The translations under genes were made by a program, and so were the position numbers. DNA of 6,026 nucleotides from an uncultured euryarchaeote (GTDB taxonomy: Archaea; Thermoplasmatota; Poseidoniia; Poseidoniales; Poseidoniaceae). Under the pieces are notes generated by a model. It was given only the letters and a program-made list of their open reading frames with translations, did no database searches and was not told the DNA's origin. Shown here one piece after another: positions 1 through 6,026 of the stretch (the stretch's first letter is position 1; the number at the start of each line of letters is the position of its first letter). The stretch is taken from contig CALGEM010000341.1 of NCBI GenBank assembly GCA_937881505.1, positions 1-6,026 on the forward strand, given 5' to 3'.

Positions 1-2061
1 ACGGTCGGTGGGCAACGTGCCGGTCGCGTCCACGTGGGCGGCAACCGTCTCGGCGAGCATGCTTCGGGCTTCATCGTCCAGAGGATAATCAGCCAGTGAT
101 GTGGCGCGGGACGGAATGAGAGCGAGCGGGTCCAAAGTCGGTGGTTCGGGTGCTTCGAGCAAGCCCAGGTCGTGAGCGATGAGGTGGCGAAGATAACCGA
201 CATCCCTGGCCACCGATTCTGGGACGGGAGGCAGTTCACCCAACCACTGCGGGGCTTTCCCGTGGTCGTTGACCGGAGCGACGAGCAGTTCGGACTGCTC
301 AGGGTCAGCGTCGACGATGAGCCAGGTGCGACCAGCGATGACAAAGCGACGAGGTGTGCCGTCGTCGTCTTCGCCCGCATCGTTGAGGCTGAGAACAAAG
401 GCTTCGTCCACGTTGCCGAGGCTTCGCCGTGTGACCGCATCCCGAACCCGATATGTCTTCTTGTCGGGAATCATTGACAGATGATTGGAAACCCACTCGC
501 GTGTTTTTCCAGCGGTTGAAAACCAGCCCCTAGCGAACCGCTTGGGAACGTCAACGGTGCGCTCGGTGTAGATTCGGGGAAGCTCTTCATCGGGCGTGGA
601 ATACAACGGCAGGTCCTCTGGTAGGTTTTCTCCGCGCGCTGCGGCGGCCTCGCGAGCCTCAGCGTAGACCGCCTTGGGCCAACGGTACCACGGTAACTCG
701 GCGGGCTTTGGCGTGAAACGAAGCACCCATCGTTCTGCAAGAACGTGCAAGAGCGCCTCGGTATCCGGCCGTTCCCATCCCTCAAATTGCGGCGCTGCGG
801 CGATAAGGCGAGTCGCTTCATCGATACTGACCGCTTTGAAACAATGGGCCATGAGCACCAATTGGTTGGCGGCGATGACGCCCGGGCGCTTTCGCCACAC
901 CACCGGCTCAATGTCGCCATTCATGGCGCGTTGGGCGACCACCGCCGATTCCAGCAAGTGGTCAACATCCCACGAGATGACATGGCCACGGCCAACACCA
1001 CCGAGCCGGTGGTCGGCCCGGCCTACGCGCTGTAACATACGGTCCACCGATTTGGGCGAGTGGACCTGTACGATTCGCCGAACACTGCCAACATCGATGC
1101 CGAGTTCCAGACTGGACGTGCAGACCAAACCTGCAAGGGTCCCGTCTCGCAGTTCGTCCTCCATCTGCTGGCGTGTTTCGGCGGCGAGGGACCCGTGATG
1201 AACACCGATCTTCAGGTCGGGTGCCATGCCTTGCAGGCGTGTGGAGAGCGTCTCCGCATCGCTTCGGCTGTTCACGAACACCAAACACGGCGCTTGTGTT
1301 CGCAGGATGTCGCAGAGGTGACGATAGGACGCGTGTTGCTTGGGGCTCAGCGCACTTTCCACGCTGTTGATCTCGTCTTCTGGGGTCGGGTAGGGCGATT
1401 CCACCGTCAATTCGGTGGCGCGTTGGCCCGTGGTGATGAGCGGTTGAGCCTTGCCGGGTGAAAGCCAATGGGCGACGGCCTCGGGATTGCCAACGGTCGC
1501 TGAAAGGCCAAGACGCTGGACGGCATGACCGGTTAACGCTTCGAGACGGGCGAGTCCGACCCCGAGTTGCCAGCCTCGTTCAGAGGCGGCGAGGTCGTGA
1601 ACCTCGTCAACGACCACCGCTTGCACCGTGCTGAGCATGGCCCTGAGGTTCTTGCCACTGAACATGAGTTGGAAAGTTTCGGGCGTAGTCACGAGAAGAT
1701 TGGGTGGGTTTCGCGTTTGCTTCGCTCGTTGAGCCTGGCTGGTGTCGCCGTGGCGAACATCGACGCGCAAGCCCACAGCAGCAGCCAACTCTCTCAACCT
1801 TCGGTCAACGTCCCTGTTGAGGGCTCGCAAGGGCGTGATGTACAACACCGAAAGCGAAGACCAGTCTTCGGAAAGGCAACGATGGAACAGCGGGAGAATC
1901 CCCGCCATGGTCTTGCCCGAACCGGTGGGTGCGATGACCAAGCGGTCATGACCCTCCATGAGATCGGGGATGACGTGTTCTTGTACGGGCGTGGCGTTCC
2001 AGCCTTTTTCATCAAGCGCTTGGGACAGCGATGGATGAAGTCGGGAGAAAACGCGTGACAT
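1..2061 (-). CDS. lhr: Lhr-type superfamily 2 ATP-dependent helicase, C-terminus cut by the window edge
   Basis: A single uninterrupted frame runs from ATG at 2061 to base 1 (687 codons, no stop), so the 3' end lies outside the window. The helicase motifs appear in order: Q-motif glutamine in TPVQ (Q27), Walker A APTGSGKT (44-51), motif Ia TPLRAL (76-81), TTPE (125-128), Walker B DEVH (152-155), SATVGN (187-192), VFVNSRSDAE (261-270), HHGSL (288-292), TSSLELGID (315-323) and motif VI QRVGRADHRLG (344-354). A helical/winged-helix region follows. Residues about 528-625 match the Lhr-specific beta-barrel region, with LSMIPDKKTYRVRD, GNVDEAFV, GRTW (577-580) and a W-x-GELPPVP stretch. Lhr proteins are ATP-driven 3'-to-5' translocases that unwind DNA or RNA:DNA in nucleic-acid repair and processing. 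Archaeal members usually have about 850-950 residues, so roughly 200 are missing. The chosen start gives the usual family N-terminus (LHPSLSQALDEKGW before the Q-motif), and an in-frame stop lies 10 codons upstream of it. It is codirectional with the surface-protein gene, 80 bases upstream. The subgroup (aLhr1 or aLhr2) cannot be assigned from this much sequence. Confidence 0.94.
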   Translation of the reverse strand, partial: MSRVFSRLHPSLSQALDEKGWNATPVQEHVIPDLMEGHDRLVIAPTGSGKTMAGILPLFHRCLSEDWSSLSVLYITPLRALNRDVDRRLRELAAAVGLRVDVRHGDTSQAQRAKQTRNPPNLLVTTPETFQLMFSGKNLRAMLSTVQAVVVDEVHDLAASERGWQLGVGLARLEALTGHAVQRLGLSATVGNPEAVAHWLSPGKAQPLITTGQRATELTVESPYPTPEDEINSVESALSPKQHASYRHLCDILRTQAPCLVFVNSRSDAETLSTRLQGMAPDLKIGVHHGSLAAETRQQMEDELRDGTLAGLVCTSSLELGIDVGSVRRIVQVHSPKSVDRMLQRVGRADHRLGGVGRGHVISWDVDHLLESAVVAQRAMNGDIEPVVWRKRPGVIAANQLVLMAHCFKAVSIDEATRLIAAAPQFEGWERPDTEALLHVLAERWVLRFTPKPAELPWYRWPKAVYAEAREAAAARGENLPEDLPLYSTPDEELPRIYTERTVDVPKRFARGWFSTAGKTREWVSNHLSMIPDKKTYRVRDAVTRRSLGNVDEAFVLSLNDAGEDDDGTPRRFVIAGRTWLIVDADPEQSELLVAPVNDHGKAPQWLGELPPVPESVARDVGYLRHLIAHDLGLLEAPEPPTLDPLALIPSRATSLADYPLDDEARSMLAETVAAHVDATGTLPTDR

Positions 2062-2084
2062 ACTCTCCCCACCCTCGTGGAGAA
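2062..2084 (-). promoter_or_regulatory. Translation-initiation region of lhr with a predicted stem-loop
   Basis: Immediately before the ATG the transcript reads TTCTCCAC, loop GAGG, then GTGGGGAG, followed by AGT and the start codon. The two 8-base arms (2077-2084 and 2065-2072) can pair with six Watson-Crick and two G-U pairs. The G-U pairs form only in the minus-strand (transcript) sense. The purine-rich arm contains GGAG only 3 bases from the ATG. The GAGG in the loop is 11 bases away and is the better-spaced Shine-Dalgarno candidate. Whether the hairpin forms or controls translation is not known from the sequence. The rest of the 80-base gap (2085-2141) holds no clear TATA box and no oligo-T terminator. 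Confidence 0.4.
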
Positions 2085-2141
2085 TGGCTCAGCCCACTGC
2101 ATTTGAGGATTTGGCTGGAATCAGGACGCTGTGAAGAAGGG

Positions 2142-5100
2142 TCAATCGTCCCCTTCGTCAAACTCGTCGTCTTCGTCCTCGTCCTCATCTTCCCAATCGG
2201 ACTCGTCTTCGTCAAAGGCGCCCTCGCCATAGTCAATGGAGGTCTTGGTAGCGACGGTGAAGACGATCGCCAAGGTCAAGATGCTGAGAATTGCAAACAT
2301 CCAGGCCAATGGCTGTTCGCGAACCGAGTCAAACCAACCGAGGTATTGGCCGTACGCAATGGTCACGGCGTGTTCAGCCGAGTTGTCGTCATCGTTGGCT
2401 TCAGGCACTTCGTTTTCGGCATCGACAACCACACGGATACGGTCGACGTCTTCGGATTCCCAAACGATGCTCACAGGGTAAAGTTCGCCAGCATCAATGC
2501 CGTTTACACGAACCACATCAAAGGGCTCATCGCTTGAACCAGCGTAGAACGCGACCTTGAACTGCGAAGTGGTGTTGCCCCCAGCGTTGTAAATCGTCGC
2601 CGTGATGTCGATCTTGGCACCGGGCGCAATGTGGTCGTCGCTCATCACGATGTTCTTGACGCGCAGCTCGGGACCAACAGCACCCAGACGGACCCATTGG
2701 CGTTCAAAGTCCGTGTCGTCCGAGGCGAGCTCGGGAATTGGACTGGCTTCGGAGTTCGAAACCACCGGGAATTGGTTGCCTGCAGCGTCATAGCCGGTCA
2801 CGTAGAAACCAACGAAGTCCCCAGCCTTGGGAATCACCGTTCCGCCGGCCGTGATGTCAACAACGCCCGTCCACATCACGTTCTGTCCGTCTTGCTGCAT
2901 GCCAAGCAGGGTTGAGCCTGCACCGATGGTCATGGTTCGTGTGGCGTCGCGCATCACCCAGTGGACGATTTGCTTTGAACCGGTTAAGTCGGCGTCTTCG
3001 GTACCCTGGAATTCAACTTCAATTTGGGTCAAATCGTTGTTGGCGGAAATATCGATGACGTTGAGCGGAGCGATTCGGCGAGTGACACGTGGTGCTGCGT
3101 CATCAACGACGACTTGTAGCGTGGTCGAAACCAGAGTGCCCGTCATGTCTTCCCCTCGTCCGGGAATGTTGGTGATGGAAATCAAGCAGGTTCGAGATGG
3201 CGAAGACTGCAGCGTCAAGGCCGAGGAAAGCGGCACTTCAACGGCGTAATCACCCTCGGAGGTCAACGAGCCGTCGGACCACAATTTCTCACCGTCGAAG
3301 ACCTCCACGAGAATACCGACGTCTCGGGGTGCTGGCACCTGGCTTCCTTCGTAGACCACACGCCCCGTGAAGGCCAAGCGGTCGTCCTTGCGCACACGGC
3401 TACCGTCTGCGACGGGACCGGTTCTGGGTTCACTGATGTCCTCCACCTTGAAGTCCGTCGGTGAGAGCATGAGGTCGTTCTCAACGCGGAAGGTGTGTTC
3501 GAGCAAGAGGATGCGCGATGGGTCTGAACTGCCCAGTTCCTTGTAGAGCAAGGCCACATCACCCATCTCTTCGTCGGGCCAGTCCCAACTGAACTTGAAG
3601 TGGAAATCAAGCATGATCCACGGCAGACCCGATTCGTTGGTGGTCTGGGTCATCTTGCTGGTTGGCAAGAGGTGGATGTAAGGGGAATCAGACCAGAAGG
3701 TGTTGTTGGTCCCCGAATAAGAGATGGCTTGAGCGTCTCGAGCAGGGTTGGGTCCTTCAAAGTCAAACACCAGCGAAATGAACTCGAAGTCAATGGCCGT
3801 GTTCGCATCAATGAAGCCCAAGGAAATCGTCTGTTCCATACCAGCGTAGACCGCTTCGTTATCCTCGTGGCCAAACCATTCGAGGCCGGTGAAGACAGCA
3901 GAGGAGTCCTTGCGGGTTCGGAAAGTGGCGTCGTCGTAGAGGAAGCCTTCAGCGGATTCAAAGGAGATGAATTCGTCATCGTCGTTCATGACCTTGAAGT
4001 GAAGGGGGTTTCCTGCTTGGTCACCGCCGTCCCAGAAGTACGAAACTCGACCCATGTTGGGGTTTCGAGAGGTGTCGATGGTCGTGATGAACCACTTCGC
4101 ACGGGCCTCCGTAGTGTTGGTGACCGCTTTGCTCACGTATTCCTCGGGGTCGGCCTCACCGTTGCGATTGGCGTCGTGGTCAGCCTCCACCCAGTAGTTG
4201 AGTTCCAACTCCATGGGGTGGCCGACCTTGTCCTCGACGAGCACCTGAACCATTTGCTCGTTGGTCGCTGCCTCATAGGCGTCTTCGACCGGTGCGACTT
4301 GGAGTCGTTCAGGATGCGTAGCGTCCACGAGGTAGGTGCGGCGCCATTCGGTGTTGGGTTGCTGAACATGGTCGGGGTTTCGCTCGTTGTAGGTCTGCAC
4401 CTCGTAGGTCAAACCGTCGGGCACATCGATGTTGGGCAGGTCAATAGAGACAAAGAACGAGCCGTTGTTGTTGGTCGTGTCCCTGGCCGAGGATTCAACG
4501 TAGCCGTTTCGGGAGATACGAACGTCAAAGGCGCTGTCTTTGGGAGCGTCTTCGGTGTCCTGGAACCACATCGCGCCCACGAAGTGGATTTGTTCACCCG
4601 CAGCGACCCAAGAGCCGTCTTCAACGTCCATGGAGGTCAACTCGCCATCGTTGTCTCGGACATTCAACCAGCCCAGGCCGAAGGAACGGTTCACTCGGAG
4701 TCCGTCTTCGGAGACGAGAGGTTCAGGTGCGAAGCCTGCCGTGCCACTGTCGTCCAGACAGCCGACTCGGAAGCGAACGTTGTCTTGGTCGGGCATCTCG
4801 CTGGTTACGAAGAACTTCCAGTGAATCTCAAGAATGCCGTTGCTCTCCACCGAGTAGGAGGAAGGGTCGACCTCGATGTATTGTGCAGGGTCGTTCGGGT
4901 CGGGGAAGACGTCGCCGTACTGCCACGTAATGACGGGCCAGTTGGCCGCACTTCCCGCCGTCATGAGCGTGAGGTCTGCGCTGACCATTGAATTGGCTGA
5001 TTCACCGATGACGTGGCGAGATACGACTTCGTAAGGCGTGATACGCTCGTGAAGGATTTCGCCCTCTGGGATGCTCAAATCGAGGTTGACCGTCTGCATG

Positions 5101-5942
5101 ATGTAGGTGATTTCAAACGAGGTGATGGACAGTTTTCCTGCCGATTCGGACGTCAATTCAATTGGAATATCGACTGTACCCGATCCGGTGTCGGGAATGG
5201 CGTCATTGAGCGCATTCACGATGGCGCTACCGGAAACAGAAAGCGGTCCGATGAGGGCGCCGTCTTGAGCAGAGCGCTTGTAGGCGGATTGCCCGTCAAT
5301 GGTCAATCCTGGTTGACTGGGTGCATTCGAGTGCAGAGCAATGGACAAGTCGGTGATGGTCGGTGTGGCTCCGGTGGAGGAGGTGGAGAGCATGATACGG
5401 ACACAGAAGTAGTACGACGACCCGGTCATGGATTTCGTCGTGTTGGGGGAGGTGTAGGTTTGCACGCCAGAGTTACCGTTGCTGCAGGTCGATGAACTGG
5501 CCTTGTAGCCGACGTTCACGGAAATGCTGGTACCGGCAGGCCGAGTTTCGTTCCAGTCCACGGTGGCGGCGATTACGTTGCTTGACCCCGAGCCGGTGTA
5601 CTGGTAAGCGTAGTACCAACCGCTGGTCTGGTAGTTGGTGGTGTAGGTTAAGACCACATCACCAAGGACGGGCGTTTTGGAAGCGCTACCGTTGAGGGTT
5701 GCGCGCCATTTGATGGAGGTCCCAGCGTTGGCGAAGTTGACCTTTTGACCGACACTTCCTGATTTCCACGTCACGCCGCCGTCGTTTGAAACATCGACGC
5801 GGATGCTCGTACCGGTTGGCGTGGAACCGAAGATGCCGTCGACGTTGATGCTGTTGATGGCTCGTGAGATGGAGGTCGTTTGGCCCACGATGAGTTGTGA
5901 GGTCTGAGTGGTGGAGCGAACATCGTAATGAGCGCCATCGCC
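2142..5942 (-). CDS. Giant multidomain cell-surface protein with CARDB domain, C-terminal membrane anchor and acidic tail; 5' end missing
   Basis: I recognise the architecture but cannot give a specific function. Numbering is from GTG at 5888, the first possible start (1248 residues), but the frame stays open through the chimeric junction near 5945 and coding probably continued upstream. No signal peptide is visible, although this is clearly an exported protein. Modules in order: two related beta domains (about 19-83 and 112-185; the second has a likely disulfide pair, C135 and C162); a serine/threonine-rich beta segment (190-262); two copies of a unit of about 400 residues with Ig-like segments (about 298-640 and 697-1045); a CARDB adhesion-type domain (about 1073-1176, with PELRVKNI, IYNAGGN and DAENEVPEANDDDN); a single hydrophobic helix (1193-1213); and a cytoplasmic tail in which 20 of the last 27 residues are Asp or Glu. 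An EF-hand-like calcium loop lies at 572-583. About ten N-x-S/T sequons and only four cysteines fit a glycosylated extracellular protein. The expected topology is outside N-terminus, inside C-terminus. Adhesion, cell-envelope structure or binding of polymers are all possible roles. Confidence 0.9.
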   Translation of the reverse strand, partial: GDGAHYDVRSTTQTSQLIVGQTTSISRAINSINVDGIFGSTPTGTSIRVDVSNDGGVTWKSGSVGQKVNFANAGTSIKWRATLNGSASKTPVLGDVVLTYTTNYQTSGWYYAYQYTGSGSSNVIAATVDWNETRPAGTSISVNVGYKASSSTCSNGNSGVQTYTSPNTTKSMTGSSYYFCVRIMLSTSSTGATPTITDLSIALHSNAPSQPGLTIDGQSAYKRSAQDGALIGPLSVSGSAIVNALNDAIPDTGSGTVDIPIELTSESAGKLSITSFEITYIMQTVNLDLSIPEGEILHERITPYEVVSRHVIGESANSMVSADLTLMTAGSAANWPVITWQYGDVFPDPNDPAQYIEVDPSSYSVESNGILEIHWKFFVTSEMPDQDNVRFRVGCLDDSGTAGFAPEPLVSEDGLRVNRSFGLGWLNVRDNDGELTSMDVEDGSWVAAGEQIHFVGAMWFQDTEDAPKDSAFDVRISRNGYVESSARDTTNNNGSFFVSIDLPNIDVPDGLTYEVQTYNERNPDHVQQPNTEWRRTYLVDATHPERLQVAPVEDAYEAATNEQMVQVLVEDKVGHPMELELNYWVEADHDANRNGEADPEEYVSKAVTNTTEARAKWFITTIDTSRNPNMGRVSYFWDGGDQAGNPLHFKVMNDDDEFISFESAEGFLYDDATFRTRKDSSAVFTGLEWFGHEDNEAVYAGMEQTISLGFIDANTAIDFEFISLVFDFEGPNPARDAQAISYSGTNNTFWSDSPYIHLLPTSKMTQTTNESGLPWIMLDFHFKFSWDWPDEEMGDVALLYKELGSSDPSRILLLEHTFRVENDLMLSPTDFKVEDISEPRTGPVADGSRVRKDDRLAFTGRVVYEGSQVPAPRDVGILVEVFDGEKLWSDGSLTSEGDYAVEVPLSSALTLQSSPSRTCLISITNIPGRGEDMTGTLVSTTLQVVVDDAAPRVTRRIAPLNVIDISANNDLTQIEVEFQGTEDADLTGSKQIVHWVMRDATRTMTIGAGSTLLGMQQDGQNVMWTGVVDITAGGTVIPKAGDFVGFYVTGYDAAGNQFPVVSNSEASPIPELASDDTDFERQWVRLGAVGPELRVKNIVMSDDHIAPGAKIDITATIYNAGGNTTSQFKVAFYAGSSDEPFDVVRVNGIDAGELYPVSIVWESEDVDRIRVVVDAENEVPEANDDDNSAEHAVTIAYGQYLGWFDSVREQPLAWMFAILSILTLAIVFTVATKTSIDYGEGAFDEDESDWEDEDEDEDDEFDEGDD
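2250..2312 (-). other. C-terminal transmembrane anchor of the surface protein
   Basis: Residues 1193-1213 form a 21-residue stretch (PLAWMFAIL, then SILTLAIVFTVA) with no charged residue, the only convincing membrane helix in the protein. It is flanked by SVREQ outside and TKTSIDY inside. It sits directly after the CARDB domain and before the acidic tail, so the extracellular part would be held in the single archaeal membrane by its C-terminus. Confidence 0.85.
2361..2672 (-). other. CARDB domain of the surface protein
   Basis: Residues about 1073-1176 carry the typical CARDB pattern: PELRVKNI opening, a DHIAPGAKIDITATIYNAGG core, a FYAGSS strand, and the closing VVVDAENEVPEANDDDNSAE followed by a final strand. 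In the family the 'D-x-x-N-x-V-x-E-x-x-E-x-N-N' type ending is diagnostic. CARDB domains are beta-sandwich cell-adhesion-related modules common in secreted archaeal and bacterial proteins. Here the domain lies next to the membrane anchor, which suggests a stalk position. Confidence 0.85.
2754..3800 (-). repeat. Internal protein repeat, copy 2 (residues about 697-1045)
   Basis: This is the C-terminal copy of the diverged unit. The matching landmarks are WIMLDFHFKFSWDWPDEEMG (757-776), DDRLAFTGRVV (835-845), VDDAAPRVTRRIAPL (928-942) and VTGYDAAGNQFPV (1030-1042). The order is the same as in copy 1, with a nearly constant offset. The copy is followed by a short acidic linker and the CARDB domain. 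Confidence 0.65.
3969..4997 (-). repeat. Internal protein repeat, copy 1 (residues about 298-640)
   Basis: This is the N-terminal copy of a diverged tandem unit. Landmarks are a strand GILEIHWKFFVTSEMPDQDN (351-370), an Ig-like core GEQIHFVGAMW (431-441), the hinge VDATHPERLQVAPV (521-534), and a closing WDGGDQAGNPLHF (619-631). Each has a counterpart in copy 2 at an offset of 404-411 residues and in the same order. This copy carries an EF-hand-like loop that copy 2 lacks. The similarity is visible only at protein level, so the duplication is old. Confidence 0.65.
5334..5834 (-). repeat. Two related N-terminal beta modules (residues about 19-83 and 112-185)
   Basis: Both modules open with P-x-GTSI-x-V-x-V (PTGTSIRVDV at 24-33, PAGTSISVNV at 117-126). 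Both end with a strand, a small-residue turn and T-P-x-L/I-x-D followed by a last strand (WRATLNGSASKTPVLGDVVL; VRIMLSTSSTGATPTITDLS). Module 2 is about ten residues longer and contains C135 and C162, which could form a disulfide. Module 1 has no cysteine. The pattern is that of repeated beta-sandwich modules in secreted proteins; I cannot name the family. Confidence 0.6.
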
Positions 5943-5950
5943 GTAGGTGT
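5941..5950. other. Probable chimeric junction between surface-protein gene and uvrA fragment
   Basis: On the right side a plus-strand uvrA frame starts abruptly in mid-gene, without the expected preceding glycines. On the left side the minus-strand surface gene is still open and without a start. Its first in-frame stop upstream (5976-5978) already lies inside the uvrA piece. Base composition drops sharply at the same point. Two truncated genes meeting head-on in this way are most simply explained by a mis-join in assembly; a real deletion or recombination is less likely. Confidence 0.75.
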
Positions 5951-6026
5951 GAATCTTGCGAAGGGGATGGGATAATTAAAATTGAAATGAATTTTTTACC
6001 TGATGTTTATGTTACCTGCGAAATTT
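5945..6026 (+). CDS. uvrA: Internal fragment of UvrA (second zinc finger), cut at both ends
   Basis: The frame beginning AGG at 5945 reads R, CESCEGDG, then a short strand, then EMNFLPDVYVTCE up to the window edge. UvrA, the damage-recognition ABC ATPase of nucleotide excision repair, has in its C-terminal half a zinc finger C-x2-C-x19-C-x2-C with the conserved core GDG...EMHFLPDVYV. Here Cys codons at 5948, 5957 and 6017 give exactly C-x2-C-x19-C, and the fourth Cys would fall just past the edge. In intact UvrA the first Cys is preceded by GG-R; here the codons before AGG are CGC CGT (Arg-Arg), so homology stops at the junction. GC is about one third (27 of 82) with AT-ending codons (ATA, TTA, ATT), unlike the rest of the window. 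The fragment is probably from an AT-rich bacterium. It is too short to be functional as it stands. Confidence 0.88.

Noticed and set aside
172..2058. Several plus-strand open frames of 60-174 codons, and off-frame minus-strand frames, across the helicase region
   Set aside because: All lie inside the uninterrupted lhr frame, which shows every helicase motif. They are shadows, with low-complexity Arg/Ser-rich translations.
3600..4991. Plus-strand open frame of 463 codons
   Set aside because: It lies wholly antisense to the surface gene. Its translation has no recognisable domain, and its length follows from the codon bias of the opposite strand.
5888..5938. ATG at 5938 as an alternative start with a frameshift into the surface frame
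   Set aside because: It is in a different frame. Its product is Pro/Ser-rich with no signal-like hydrophobic core, and there is no slippery site.
5996..6018. Direct repeat TTACCTG at 16-base spacing as a possible operator
   Set aside because: Both copies fall in the uvrA coding fragment (Leu-Pro-Asp and Val-Thr-Cys codons), so a chance match is enough.
5970..6026. AT-rich right edge as an archaeal promoter (TATA/BRE) for the surface gene
   Set aside because: The AT-rich bases are explained codon by codon as a uvrA fragment on the plus strand, and no start codon or signal peptide sits at a suitable distance downstream.
1..6026. A new defence or mobile system formed by the helicase and the surface protein
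   Set aside because: Lhr is a common chromosomal helicase, the neighbour is an anchored extracellular protein, and there is no nuclease, toxin, integrase, repeat array or small RNA to support a system.

Overview
The window reads as a piece of a mid-GC marine archaeal genome, most likely a Marine Group II (Poseidoniales)-type euryarchaeon, with about 80 bases of unrelated AT-rich DNA at its right edge. The archaeal call is an inference. It rests on a family-typical Lhr helicase, a very large C-terminally anchored surface protein with Ig-like and CARDB modules, and that protein's strongly acidic cytoplasmic tail. No rRNA, tRNA or other marker is present to confirm it.

Layout: both substantial genes lie on the minus strand, so they read right to left. 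From about 5942 down to 2142 is one coding frame for a giant cell-surface protein: beta-rich extracellular modules, a roughly 400-residue internal duplication, a CARDB domain, one membrane helix and an acidic tail. After an 80-base gap comes the start (ATG at 2061) of an Lhr-type superfamily 2 helicase. It stays open for 687 codons to the left edge and is therefore cut at its C-terminus. A hairpin predicted from the sequence sits directly in front of the helicase start codon. The two genes are codirectional, but nothing shows a shared function.

The right edge (about 5945-6026, plus strand) encodes part of the second zinc finger of UvrA, with CxxC, exactly 19 residues, then Cys, and with AT-rich codons. 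The sequence directly before it is not uvrA: the two invariant glycines expected there are absent. The minus-strand surface gene runs open into this junction with no start codon beyond an unconvincing GTG and no signal peptide. The simplest reading is a chimeric join near 5945, probably a metagenomic assembly error. The surface gene has then lost its true 5' end, and the uvrA scrap comes from a different, AT-rich genome.

I see no CRISPR array, RNA gene, insertion sequence, toxin-antitoxin pair or recognisable defence system. The many plus-strand open frames over 1-5900 are antisense shadows of the two real genes. I do not find a new multi-gene system here. The points worth following are the chimeric junction and the architecture of the surface protein.
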